Assembly: GCA_933228895.1 (NCBI GenBank)
Contig: OW121857.1
Coordinates: 1,674,001 to 1,738,000 of the forward strand
Source: Platycnemis pennipes
Taxonomy: Eukaryota > Arthropoda > Insecta > Odonata > Platycnemididae
Direction: 5' to 3'
DNA length: 64,000 nucleotides
This document shows, one piece after another, positions 22,365 to 32,800 of this stretch. The position numbers and the translations under genes are program-made. Under the pieces are notes generated by a model. The model was not told the origin of the DNA. It searched no databases and was given only the letters and a program-made list of their open reading frames with translations. Position 1 is the first letter of the stretch. Each line of letters starts with the position of its first letter.

Positions 22365-22672
22365 GGTTCCCTTCCCAAACCTCAGCCTAACCAAGGTCAA
22401 CCGTGACCCACCTCCCATCGCGACTCCCTACCGAGCGCTACCCCTGCAACCACTCACCCGTGTAGTTTTTCTACCTGTGTAGTTTACTCCTAGTCCCTGT
22501 CCCCTTTGGGTTAATTGTTTTCTGGTGATAATCTGTGGTCTGTATTTGCTTGCTTGCTCGTTTCTTCAAGAGCCTTGTTAGTTATTTATTAGTGTGTAGT
22601 AAATAGTAGATTCTTTTACCAGATAGCTCCGCTGCGAGTCTAAGGGAGAGAGATAGTTAGAGTTAGATTAGG

Positions 22673-23695
22673 ATGACTCCCATTAGGTCAATTGTCAACC
22701 TCTTCCGTGACTCACCCGATAGCGAGCCCTTGCGGGCTCGAGTCGATGAGCTCGAGAAGACGGTGGATAGTCTTCGCTCTCTCGTGAAACGGCTGGTGAC
22801 TACGTTGGAACGGTCGAGGGGGAGTGGGGGTCGGCCAAGGCCTTCCGCACGCGTTGGTGCGGGGGCGAGCCCTTACACTGGCGTGGGTTGGAGGGTTGAG
22901 GACGTTCCCCGCACACCCGAGCCTCTAGCGGAGCCTACCTCCGAATCCGGGGGAGAGTGGGAAGTGGTCCGTAGGAGGAGTCGTGGGGTCACACTACACA
23001 AACGGGGAAATGCAGAGGCAGAGGCTGAGCCTTTCCCCGTTAGTAATAGGTTCGATGGGCTGGCGGAGGTCGGCGCATCGAACGCTCCGCCTCCGGAGAC
23101 TTCGCCGACTGGGAGTCGGGAGGGAAGGGAGGGAGTATTAGTGATAGGTAGCTCCAATGTCCGCCGAGTAGCGGACTCGATGCGTGCCAGGGCCCGTCGG
23201 GAAGGAGGTGGTGAATCCCGAGGGAAAGGTGACGAAGAACGGGTACGTTCCTGGTGTATACCAGGAGGTACGGTGCCCCAGGTGACGAAGGCGTTGAAAG
23301 CAACGGTCAGTGCCACTAACTGCTCCAAGCTGCACGTAGTCGCCCATGTCGGCACTAACGACGCCGCGAAACGGGGGTCCGAGGATGTAATGGATTCCGT
23401 AAGGGATCTATGCACCGAGTTCCACCGTGTTCGTGGAGGTCTGGGTATCGATATGAGGCTGACTATATGTAGCTTGGTACCTAGGACGGATCGGGGGTCG
23501 ATGGTTTGGAGCCGAGTTTTAGGCATAAACCGGAGACTCCGTGAAGTCTGTGGGAGCGAGGGAGCTGAGTTTTTGGACCTCGGGCCGGAGCTGGAAACGT
23601 GTCGGGTGCCCCTGAATCGCTCGGGTGTCCACTACACGGACGAGGCATCGTCTAAGGTAGCGAGTAGGATACTGGAGCATACACGTAGGGTTTAG
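22673..23695 (+). CDS. Family-1 LINE ORF1, coiled coil plus SGNH esterase-like protein
   Basis: This is a 340-residue ORF1 protein. Residues ~10-50 form a leucine-rich heptad segment (RARVDELEKTVDSLRSLVKR), a likely trimerising or dimerising coiled coil. A basic, low-complexity middle follows. The C-terminal half is an SGNH/GDSL-type hydrolase: block I VLVIGSSNVRR (catalytic Ser), block III VVAHVGTNDAA (Asn) and block V SGVHYTDEA (catalytic His). Such esterase domains are an established feature of CR1-group ORF1 proteins; the substrate is unknown. ORF1 proteins bind LINE RNA and form the RNP. The protein is identical to that of the nested copy (26937-27959). The ATG lies just after gttagattagg. 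ORF2 overlaps its 3' end in the +1 frame. Confidence 0.92.
   Translation: MTPIRSIVNLFRDSPDSEPLRARVDELEKTVDSLRSLVKRLVTTLERSRGSGGRPRPSARVGAGASPYTGVGWRVEDVPRTPEPLAEPTSESGGEWEVVRRRSRGVTLHKRGNAEAEAEPFPVSNRFDGLAEVGASNAPPPETSPTGSREGREGVLVIGSSNVRRVADSMRARARREGGGESRGKGDEERVRSWCIPGGTVPQVTKALKATVSATNCSKLHVVAHVGTNDAAKRGSEDVMDSVRDLCTEFHRVRGGLGIDMRLTICSLVPRTDRGSMVWSRVLGINRRLREVCGSEGAEFLDLGPELETCRVPLNRSGVHYTDEASSKVASRILEHTRRV
23661..23695 (+). promoter_or_regulatory. ORF1/ORF2 overlap in +1 frame (candidate recoding site)
   Basis: The ORF2 frame opens after TAG at 23658-23660 and runs through the ORF1 stop at 23693-23695, giving a 35-nt overlap. ORF1 ends CGT-AGG-GTT-TAG-C, and skipping one base at the stop gives GTT-AGC in the ORF2 frame. 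No ATG is present in the ORF2 frame here. The layout suggests +1 frameshifting or termination-coupled reinitiation; the mechanism is inference. Confidence 0.55.
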
Positions 23696-23731
23696 CTCAG
23701 GTGGTAGCCCAGAGTGCAGGTCAATCCGCGG

Positions 23732-23736
23732 GGGAA
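23732..23736 (+). repeat. Probable target duplication GGGAA of the nested LINE
   Basis: GGGAA precedes the nested element's tail here and recurs at 29827-29831, where the host element resumes with gggaaaaatcg. Confidence 0.6.
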
Positions 23737-23854
23737 CATCTACATCTACATCTACATCTACACGATACCCTGCAAGCCACCGCGAGGGTGTGTGGCAGGG
23801 GGTGAAGGTCACCAAGCATTCACTACTAGCATGCAAGCAAGCAACTAAAGGGTC

Positions 23855-26800
23855 TCATGCAACTAGATTGTTAGTATCTATAGTATTTGAGGGGTTAATA
23901 CATGCATCATGCACTACAGAATACTCTAAAATATTTCCCCTACCTATCCCTTTCCTATGCTGCCTATTCTGTTCTCTTATAGTACGGGGGAAAAATGCCA
24001 TTTTGAATCTATCTGTACGACAATCTATCTCTCTAATCTTATTTATCTGGTCGAATCTAGCATAATACGCTGGTGTTTTCAATATGTGCCTAACATCTTC
24101 AGTAAAGCTATCCGATTGAAATTTCTGCAATAGATTAAATCTGAACTTTAATCTACGCTCTGATAATGATTCCCACCCTAATTCTTGTATTAATTCTGAT
24201 ACACTACTCAACCTATCGTAACACCTTTTGACGAACCTAGCTGCTCTACGCTGCACACTGTCTAGTTCTCTCATCAAACCTAATTCATTAGGATCCCATA
24301 CACTGGCTGCATACTCAAGGTGGGGCCTAACTAGTGAAAAGTAGCATCGCTCTTTTGTCTTCTCATCACATTTCCCAAGTACTCTTTTTATAAATCCTAG
24401 CTTTCTCTTCGCTCGGCCGCATATTTCCCTTATGTGTCTTCCCCACGATAAATCTTTAGTGATTGTTACACCTAAATATCTTACGGTTTCAACGTTTTCG
24501 ATCTTCGTGTTATTAATTCTATAGGATCGCTCTATCGAATTATTCCTCCTCCAAAAATTGATAGCTACACACTTTTTAAGGTTGAGTTCTAACTGCCATT
24601 TGTCGCACCACTCTTCAATTGCATCTAAATCCTTGCTAAGTGATTTCATGTCCTCTTCGTTTGATATACCCCTGTACACCACCGCATCGTCTGCAAAAAG
24701 TCTAAGGTTACTACTAACTACGGTACCCAAATCGTTTATGTATAAAAGAAATAGAAGCGGACCTACTACGCTACCCTGGGGAACTCCCGATGTGACTTCG
24801 ATTGTGTCCGACATGATACCATCTATGACAACCCTCTGCTCTCGCCCACTTAAGAATTCTTTTACCCAACATACAACGTCTTTATTTATACCAAAACTCT
24901 CTAACTTCAAGATTAATTTGTCATGAGGAACTTTATCGAAAGCCTTTTTAAAATCTAAAAATATCGCATCAACTTCAGTACTGCTTTCGCCGTGGACTAA
25001 AATATCGTGTACGAATAAAGCTAATTGTGTCTCGCAAGATCTACCTTTCCGGAACCCATGCTGGCTGTTTATGAGTAATCCCTGACTATCCAAATGCCCC
25101 ATGATCGAACTGACTACTATGTGCTCAAATATCTTACAAGAGATTGACGTGAGTGAAATGGGTCTGTAGTTACTAGGTTCTTCCCTATCACCGCTTTTAA
25201 ATATAGGTGTAATGTTAGCTACTTTCCAATCCTTGGGTACTGTGTGGTTCTTTAGTGTTTTATTGAATATTATTTCTAGATAGGGGGCTATTTCAGAAGC
25301 TAATGTTTTATAAACTCTGGAAGGAATTTGATCGGGACCTGGTGCTTTGTTTTTACTTATGCTTTTTAACTGCTGCTCTATTCCGCGACATGAAATGTTT
25401 ATTTCGGGCATTTGCTCACTGAAAGTGTTCGGCGGTGGTTCCACTGCGTTTTGTGACGATGAGTTGAATACACTTTGGAAGAAGATGTTTAAAGTGTTGG
25501 CTTTTTCTACACTGCTGGTGACTCTGATTCCTTTATCATTTTTAAGTGTGTGCACTGTGGACTTATTTCCCTGAAGCTCTCTCACATATGACCAAAACGC
25601 TTTAGGATTGCTATCTAAATATTCTCCTAACATCTTGCTCTTGAAATGTGATAACGCTTGCCGACATGATTTCCTTGCTAATGCTCTCGATTTTTTATAG
25701 TTTTGAACTAGCTCATTTTTTTCCTCTACCGATAGACCCCGTCTGGCATTTTTCATCTTAGCGTGGCATACCCTTTGTCGCTTTAGTGATTTCCTAACCT
25801 CCGCGTTATACCACCTTGGCTCTGTATTATCACTAATATATTTACTTGGTATGTATTTATGAACTGCGTTACGGGTGACCTCAAGAAATTCTCTCCACGA
25901 ATCCTCTGTATTTAATCCTTTGCTTTGTTCGCTGAATACAGTAAACGCTTCCCTTAATTCCTCTTTCATACCGTCGTAATTTGCCTTGCCAAATAAGTAC
26001 ACCCTCCTCCTTGGTTTATAATGTCTTTCAACGCCTACAATAAATTTCGCATGCACTATTTTATGGTCACTAATTCCTGTGTCTGTAACTGTATTTAGAA
26101 CTCTCTCGGGTATATTTGTTGCTAATAAGTCTAGAATGTTGTTACCCCTGGTCGGCTCTGTTACTAGCTGTTGTAGAGAATGTGTCGTAAAGGTGTTCAA
26201 CAGTGATTCGCAATGTTCCTTATCCTTACCTCCTGCAATGAAACTACACGTATTCCAGTCTATCGAGGGGAGATTGAAATCTCCGCCTACTATTATTCCT
26301 CTATCATTCTTCCCAGAAAGTAATGTGCGTATCTCTGACTCTAGCTCTATTATAGAATTGACGTCTGCGTCCGGTGGCCTGTAATATGCACCTACATATA
26401 TCTTTTTTGCGTTACTACTTTTACTTTTAACGGAACACCAAATACTTTCTACATTTCGCTCTGAAATAAGTTCTCTTCTACTGACATACGGGTCCTTCAC
26501 AGCTATGAAAACTCCTCCTCCGTTTCTGCTTACTCTATCCTTTCTGTATACTGTAAAACACTTCGGAAATACTTCATGATCTGATATGTCCTTCGAAAGC
26601 CAGCTTTCTGTACCTACGATCATATCTGCATTAGTACTCTTAATGAGGTGGTGAAATTCTGCTACTTTATTTCTTATACTACGACAATTCACTACTATCA
26701 CTGAAATTTTTTCTTCCAATCTGTTTCTCTCTTGGTGCTCCTTTCCAACTAAAATTTTCCTCGATAATTTTTTGACGGACAAACTATTTGGTCTACCTCT

Positions 26801-26971
26801 TACCTTTGATGAATTATCATGTTCGTTCTCTCCATGTGTTTTTCTCTGACCTTCTAAAACTACTCTGCATGTTCTGTCAAATTCTTGCACGATTTTTCCC
26901 CCGCGGATTGACCTGCACTCTGGGCTACCACCTGAGCTAAACCCTACGTGTATGCTCCAGTATCCTACTCG
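23855..26971 (-). CDS. Nested family-1 LINE ORF2: APE endonuclease-reverse transcriptase
   Basis: The frame is uninterrupted from the ORF1 overlap (about 26971) to the stop at 23855. The endonuclease carries VVNCRSIRNK, GTESWLS, NGGGVFIAV, YYRPPD, GGDFNLPSIDW and GISDHKI. The reverse transcriptase carries NKAPGPDQIPS, LDFKKAFDKV, SGVPQGS and LFADDAVVY. The C-terminal domain contains VQRRAARFVKR and LGWESLSERRLKF. No RNase H is seen, as in CR1-group elements. It would nick target DNA and prime reverse transcription of LINE RNA on chromatin. No ATG precedes the endonuclease core motifs: NADM in this copy, then YDGMKEEL, are the first methionines. Initiation therefore has to be by recoding or a non-AUG codon (GTG at 26888-26890 is one possibility). 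The sequence differs from the other copies at only a few residues. Confidence 0.93.
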   Translation of the reverse strand, partial: RVGYWSIHVGFSSGGSPECRSIRGGKIVQEFDRTCRVVLEGQRKTHGENEHDNSSKVRGRPNSLSVKKLSRKILVGKEHQERNRLEEKISVIVVNCRSIRNKVAEFHHLIKSTNADMIVGTESWLSKDISDHEVFPKCFTVYRKDRVSRNGGGVFIAVKDPYVSRRELISERNVESIWCSVKSKSSNAKKIYVGAYYRPPDADVNSIIELESEIRTLLSGKNDRGIIVGGDFNLPSIDWNTCSFIAGGKDKEHCESLLNTFTTHSLQQLVTEPTRGNNILDLLATNIPERVLNTVTDTGISDHKIVHAKFIVGVERHYKPRRRVYLFGKANYDGMKEELREAFTVFSEQSKGLNTEDSWREFLEVTRNAVHKYIPSKYISDNTEPRWYNAEVRKSLKRQRVCHAKMKNARRGLSVEEKNELVQNYKKSRALARKSCRQALSHFKSKMLGEYLDSNPKAFWSYVRELQGNKSTVHTLKNDKGIRVTSSVEKANTLNIFFQSVFNSSSQNAVEPPPNTFSEQMPEINISCRGIEQQLKSISKNKAPGPDQIPSRVYKTLASEIAPYLEIIFNKTLKNHTVPKDWKVANITPIFKSGDREEPSNYRPISLTSISCKIFEHIVVSSIMGHLDSQGLLINSQHGFRKGRSCETQLALFVHDILVHGESSTEVDAIFLDFKKAFDKVPHDKLILKLESFGINKDVVCWVKEFLSGREQRVVIDGIMSDTIEVTSGVPQGSVVGPLLFLLYINDLGTVVSSNLRLFADDAVVYRGISNEEDMKSLSKDLDAIEEWCDKWQLELNLKKCVAINFWRRNNSIERSYRINNTKIENVETVRYLGVTITKDLSWGRHIREICGRAKRKLGFIKRVLGKCDEKTKERCYFSLVRPHLEYAASVWDPNELGLMRELDSVQRRAARFVKRCYDRLSSVSELIQELGWESLSERRLKFRFNLLQKFQSDSFTEDVRHILKTPAYYARFDQINKIREIDCRTDRFKMAFFPRTIREQNRQHRKGIGRGNILEYSVVHDACINPSNTIDTNNLVA

Positions 26972-27959
26972 CTACCTTAGACGATGCCTCGTCCGTGTAG
27001 TGGACACCCGAGCGATTCAGGGGCACCCGACACGTTTCCAGCTCCGGCCCGAGGTCCAAAAACTCAGCTCCCTCGCTCCCACAGACTTCACGGAGTCTCC
27101 GGTTTATGCCTAAAACTCGGCTCCAAACCATCGACCCCCGATCCGTCCTAGGTACCAAGCTACATATAGTCAGCCTCATATCGATACCCAGACCTCCACG
27201 AACACGGTGGAACTCGGTGCATAGATCCCTTACGGAATCCATTACATCCTCGGACCCCCGTTTCGCGGCGTCGTTAGTGCCGACATGGGCGACTACGTGC
27301 AGCTTGGAGCAGTTAGTGGCACTGACCGTTGCTTTCAACGCCTTCGTCACCTGGGGCACCGTACCTCCTGGTATACACCAGGAACGTACCCGTTCTTCGT
27401 CACCTTTCCCTCGGGATTCACCACCTCCTTCCCGACGGGCCCTGGCACGCATCGAGTCCGCTACTCGGCGGACATTGGAGCTACCTATCACTAATACTCC
27501 CTCCCTTCCCTCCCGACTCCCAGTCGGCGAAGTCTCCGGAGGCGGAGCGTTCGATGCGCCGACCTCCGCCAGCCCATCGAACCTATTACTAACGGGGAAA
27601 GGCTCAGCCTCTGCCTCTGCATTTCCCCGTTTGTGTAGTGTGACCCCACGACTCCTCCTACGGACCACTTCCCACTCTCCCCCGGATTCGGAGGTAGGCT
27701 CCGCTAGAGGCTCGGGTGTGCGGGGAACGTCCTCAACCCTCCAACCCACGCCAGTGTAAGGGCTCGCCCCCGCACCAACGCGTGCGGAAGGCCTTGGCCG
27801 ACCCCCACTCCCCCTCGACCGTTCCAACGTAGTCACCAGCCGTTTCACGAGAGAGCGAAGACTATCCACCGTCTTCTCGAGCTCATCGACTCGAGCCCTC
27901 AAGGGCTCGCTATCGGGTGAGTCACGGAAGAGGTTGACAATTGACCTAATGGGAGTCAT
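26937..27959 (-). CDS. Nested family-1 LINE ORF1, coiled coil plus SGNH esterase-like protein
   Basis: The protein is identical to the host-copy ORF1 at 22673-23695 (340 residues), with coiled coil, GSSN block I, GTND block III and GVHYT block V intact. At DNA level the two copies are near-perfect inverted repeats. With ORF2 (23855-26971) it makes a complete bicistronic unit read from a 5' UTR at 27960-29806. Confidence 0.92.
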   Translation of the reverse strand: MTPIRSIVNLFRDSPDSEPLRARVDELEKTVDSLRSLVKRLVTTLERSRGSGGRPRPSARVGAGASPYTGVGWRVEDVPRTPEPLAEPTSESGGEWEVVRRRSRGVTLHKRGNAEAEAEPFPVSNRFDGLAEVGASNAPPPETSPTGSREGREGVLVIGSSNVRRVADSMRARARREGGGESRGKGDEERVRSWCIPGGTVPQVTKALKATVSATNCSKLHVVAHVGTNDAAKRGSEDVMDSVRDLCTEFHRVRGGLGIDMRLTICSLVPRTDRGSMVWSRVLGINRRLREVCGSEGAEFLDLGPELETCRVPLNRSGVHYTDEASSKVASRILEHTRRV

Positions 27960-29806
27960 CCTAATCTAACTCTAACTATCTCTCTCCCTTAGACTCGCAG
28001 CGGAGCTATCTGGAAAAAGAATCTACTATTTACTACACACTAATAAATAACTAACAAGGCTCTTGAAGAAACGAGCAAGCAAGCAAATACAGACCACAGA
28101 TTATCACCAGAAAACAATTAACCCAAAGGGGACAGGGACTAGGAGTAAACTACACAGGTAGAAAAACTACACGGGTGAGTGGTTGCAAGGGTAGCGCTCG
28201 GTAGGGAGTCGCGATGGGAGGTGGGTCACGGTTGACCTTGGTTAGGCTGAGGTTTGGGAAGGGAACCACGGGGGGGGGGGGGGAGCTCTGGAATGTATAC
28301 GAGAGGAATGTAGGCTGTAGGATGCGCAAGACCAGCGATTACGAATAGATGAAGCAAAAAGTGTCAACAGTAAAGCTAAAGTAAATGTATTAAAAATCTA
28401 CTACTAAAAGAAGCAACGAAAAAGACGAGCTAAATTAAGCACTAATCTAGGAAATATAAATATATCTAAAAAAAAAAAAAAAACACTATTACCGAATTAT
28501 TTCAATGACAATAAGCGATTAAAAAAAACTGTATAATCTACTAGGTTAAAAAATAAGTTACGCAAACTGCAGAGATAGTATAAACTATAAATGTATAAAT
28601 AAAACTTTATGTGTATAAAGCTAAAGTAAATGTATTAAATATCTACTACTAAAGGAGCAACGAAAAAGACGAACTAGATTAAGCACTAGTCAAGGAAATA
28701 TAAATATATCTAAAAAAAAACTATCACCAACTAACTTCAATAACAATAAGCGATAAAAAAATCAACTATATGAATCTACTAGGTTAAAATAAGTTACGCA
28801 AACTACAGAGTTAGTATAAACTATATATGTATAAATAAAATTTATGTGTATAAAGCTAAAGTAAATGTATTAAATATCTACTACTAAAAATCAACGAAAG
28901 ACGAACTAGATTAAGCACTAGTCAAGGAAATATAAATATGTCTAAAAAAACTATTATCAACTAAGTTCAATAACAATAAGCGATAAAAAAGATCAACTAT
29001 ATGAATCTACTAGGTTAAAATAAGTTACGCAAACTACAGAGTTACTATAAACTGTATATGAATAATAACACAAGTGCAAATTACACCTTACACGTTAGGA
29101 TGGATTATACGGTTCTACACAGGACTATGAATAAATAACAATAAGATAATATTAAATTAGAAATTCACTTGTAGGAGAACAAGTCTATATATATCACGGA
29201 GATTAAACAGCTGTACGGAAGCACGGATATTATGAAACAATAAGTAATGCAGTGTAGCTATAACGAATAAAGTTAAATTAAAGCCGAGTGAAGTCTAGAA
29301 ATATATTGTTAACAATAGATTATAATGAACGGTTCTATAACTGAGAAATACTTAGAAAAACAAAACTATGGTGATGATAAAATATAAATAAGAAACGTAA
29401 ATACGCTAACTATGGAATAGCCACAACGATGTTAAACAATAGTGGAAGATTTGTATTTATCTCAGTATATAAAAGTAATAAAGATACTGGTTTAGTTCTA
29501 CTTATCGCTATCGGCACACACTCTCGGCAGACGCTCGCGGGATGGCAGGGACTACAGCCACAGCAGGCACAGAAAACTCACACACTAACACACTCACTTA
29601 CTAACTAACTAAACACTCACTACTAAATACACCACTACACTATGAAATAGGGGATAGCCTAGGACGACACAATTTCAGAGCTAAAACTACGGACCCAGCT
29701 AGGCAACGTTAAAGCTGCTACTGGCGACCAGGTAAAAAAGTGAAAGTCACAACTCAAGACGGGAGCTCTCACCACGCGACCTTCCTCTGCGAGTGCAGGT
29801 AGAAGA
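27960..29806 (-). promoter_or_regulatory. 5' UTR of the nested family-1 LINE
   Basis: This ~1.85-kb leader contains the ~235-bp tandem monomers (about 28370-29060) and the poly-G/poly-C tract (about 28270). LINE promoters are internal and lie in the 5' UTR, so transcription probably starts near 29800 on the minus strand; no core promoter element was confirmed by eye. Confidence 0.6.
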
Positions 29807-29826
29807 ATGGAAAGAATGGAAAGAAA
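29804..29826 (+). other. Filler at the 5' junction of the nested LINE
   Basis: agaatggaaagaatggaaag-type sequence between the nested element's 5' end and the resumed host LINE is absent from both parents. It consists of repeats of GAATGGAAA and creates two in-frame ATG codons for the downstream ORF2. Confidence 0.75.
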
Positions 29827-32800
29827 GGGAAAAATCGTGCAAGAATTTGACAGAACATGCAGAGTAGTTTTAGAAGGTCAGAGAAAAACACATGGAGAGA
29901 ACGAACATGATAATTCATCAAAGGTAAGAGGTAGACCAAATAGTTTGTCCGTCAAAAAATTATCGAGGAAAATTTTAGTTGGAAAGGAGCACCAAGAGAG
30001 AAACAGATTGGAAGAAAAAATTTCAGTGATAGTAGTGAATTGTCGTAGTATAAGAAATAAAGTAGCAGAATTTCACCACCTCATTAAGAGTACTAATGCA
30101 GATATAATCGTAGGTACAGAAAGCTGGCTTTCGAAGGACATATCAGATCATGAAGTATTTCCGAAGTGTTTTACAGTATACAGAAAGGATAGAGTAAGCA
30201 GAAACGGAGGAGGAGTTTTCATAGCTGTGAAGGACCCGTATGTCAGTAGAAGAGAACTTATTTCAGAGCGAAATGTAGAAAGTATTTGGTGTTCCGTTAA
30301 AAGTAAAAGTAGTAACGCAAAAAAGATATATGTAGGTGCATATTACAGGCCACCGGACGCAGACGCCAATTCTATAATAGAGCTAGAGTCAGAGATACGC
30401 ACATTACTTTCTGGGAAGAATGATAGAGGAATAATAGTAGGCGGAGATTTCAATCTCCCCTCGATAGACTGGAATACGTGTAGTTTCATTGCAGGAGGTA
30501 AGGATAAGGAACATTGCGAATCACTGTTGAACACCTTTACGACACATTCTCTACAACAGCTAGTAACAGAGCCGACCAGGGGTAACAACATTCTAGACTT
30601 ATTAGCAACAAATATACCCGAGAGAGTTCTAAATACAGTTACAGACACAGGAATTAGTGACCATAAAATAGTGCATGCGAAATTTATTGTAGGCGTTGAA
30701 AGACATTATAAACCAAGGAGGAGGGTGTACTTATTTGGCAAGGCAAATTACGACGGTATGAAAGAGGAATTAAGGGAAGCGTTTAATGTATTCAGCGAAC
30801 AAAGCAAAGGATTAAATACAGAGGATTCGTGGAGAGAATTTCTTGAGGTCACCCGTAACGCAGTTCATAAATACATACCAAGTAAATATATTAGTGATAA
30901 TACAGAGCCAAGGTGGTATAACGCGGAGGTTAGGAAATCACTAAAGCGACAAAGGGTATGCCACGCTAAGATGAAAAATGCCAGACGGGGTCTATCGGTA
31001 GAGGAAAAAAATGAGCTAGTTCAAAACTATAAAAAATCGAGAGCATTAGCAAGGAAATCATGTCGGCAAGCGTTATCACATTTCAAGAGCAAGATGTTAG
31101 GAGAATATTTAGATAGCAATCCTAAAGCGTTTTGGTCATATGTGAGAGAGCTTCAGGGAAATAAGTCCACAGTGCACACACTTAAAAATGATAAAGGAAT
31201 CAGAGTCACCAGCAGTGTAGAAAAAGCCAACACTTTAAACACCTTCTTCCAAAGTGTATTCAACTCATCGTCACAAAACGCAGTGGAACCACCGCCGAAC
31301 ACTTTCAGTGAGCAAATGCCCGAAATAAACATTTCATGTCGCGGAATAGAGCAGCAGTTAAAAAGCATAAGTAAAAACAAAGCACCAGGTCCCGATCAAA
31401 TTCCTTCCAGAGTTTATAAAACATTAGCTTCTGAAATAGCCCCCTATCTAGAAATAATATTCAATAAAACACTAAAGAACCACACAGTACCCAAGGATTG
31501 GAAAGTAGCTAACATTACACCTATATTTAAAAGCGGTGATAGGGAAGAACCTAGTAACTACAGACCCATTTCACTCACGTCAATCTCTTGTAAGATATTT
31601 GAGCACATAGTAGTCAGTTCGATCATGGGGCATTTGGATAGTCAGGGATTACTCATAAACAGCCAGCATGGGTTCCGGAAAGGTAGATCTTGCGAGACAC
31701 AATTAGCTTTATTCGTACACGATATTTTAGTCCACGGCGAAAGCAGTACTGAAGTTGATGCGATATTTTTAGATTTTAAAAAGGCTTTCGATAAAGTTCC
31801 TCATGACAAATTAATCTTGAAGTTAGAGAGTTTTGGTATAAATAAAGACGTTGTATGTTGGGTAAAAGAATTCTTAAGTGGGCGAGAGCAGAGGGTTGTC
31901 ATAGATGGTATCATGTCGGACACAATCGAAGTCACATCGGGAGTTCCCCAGGGTAGCGTAGTAGGTCCGCTTCTATTTCTTTTATACATAAACGATTTGG
32001 GTACCGTAGTTAGTAGTAACCTTAGACTTTTTGCAGACGATGCGGTGGTGTACAGGGGTATATCAAACGAAGAGGACATGAAATCACTTAGCAAGGATTT
32101 AGATGCAATTCAAGAGTGGTGCGACAAATGGCAGTTAGAACTCAACCTTAAAAAGTGTGTAGCTATCAATTTTTGGAGGAGGAATAATTCGATAGAGCGA
32201 TCCTATAGAATTAATAACACGAAGATCGAAAACGTTGAAACCGTAAGATATTTAGGTGTAACAATCACTAAAGATTTATCGTGGGGAAGACACATAAGGG
32301 AAATATGCGGCCGAGCGAAGAGAAAGCTAGGATTTATAAAAAGAGTACTTGGGAAATGTGATGAGAAGACAAAAGAGCGATGCTACTTTTCACTAGTTAG
32401 GCCCCACCTTGAGTATGCAGCCAGTGTATGGGATCCTAATGAATTAGGTTTGATGAGAGAACTAGACAGTGTGCAGCGTAGAGCAGCTAGGTTCGTCAAA
32501 AGGTGTTACGATAGGTTGAGTAGTGTATCAGAATTAATACAAGAATTAGGGTGGGAATCATTATCAGAGCGTAGATTAAAGTTCAGATTTAATCTATTGC
32601 AGAAATTTCAATCGGATAGCTTTACTGAAGATGTTAGGCACATATTGAAAACACCAGCGTATTATGCTAGATTCGACCAGATAAATAAAATTAGAGAGAT
32701 AGATTGTCGTACAGATAGATTCAAAATGGCATTTTTCCCCCGTACTATAAGAGAACAGAATAGGCAGCATAGGAAAGGGATAGGTAGGGGAAATATTTTA

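Larger units (their letters stand above)
20822..23736 (+). mobile_element. Host family-1 LINE, 5' half (5' UTR and ORF1)
   Basis: This is the 5' half of a full-length plus-strand family-1 element. It starts at a T-rich junction followed by cttctacctgcactcgcag and continues through the 5' UTR, ORF1 and the ORF1/ORF2 overlap to gggggaa at 23736. A second full-length element is inserted there in reverse. The host element resumes at 29827 and ends at about 32985. ATTCA before the 5' end and after the tail is a weak candidate target duplication. Confidence 0.93.
23737..29806 (-). mobile_element. Nested full-length family-1 LINE (antisense)
   Basis: This is a complete ~6.07-kb element on the minus strand: tail at 23737-23760, 3' hairpin, ORF2, ORF1, 5' UTR monomers and a 5' end at cttctacctgcactcgcag (about 29787-29806). 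It is inserted antisense at the ORF1/ORF2 junction of another full-length copy of the same family. All reading frames are intact, so this copy has every visible feature of a retrotransposition-competent element. Confidence 0.95.

Noticed and set aside
22873..23526. Long reading frame antisense to LINE ORF1 (217 codons), mirrored at 27106-27759
   Set aside because: It is a shadow of the GC-rich ORF1 codons on the opposite strand. It has no domain and appears only because ORF1 is duplicated.
28270..28284. Poly-G run as a designed or viral feature
   Set aside because: It is simply the antisense of the poly-C tract in the LINE 5' UTR, present in both copies with slight length variation.
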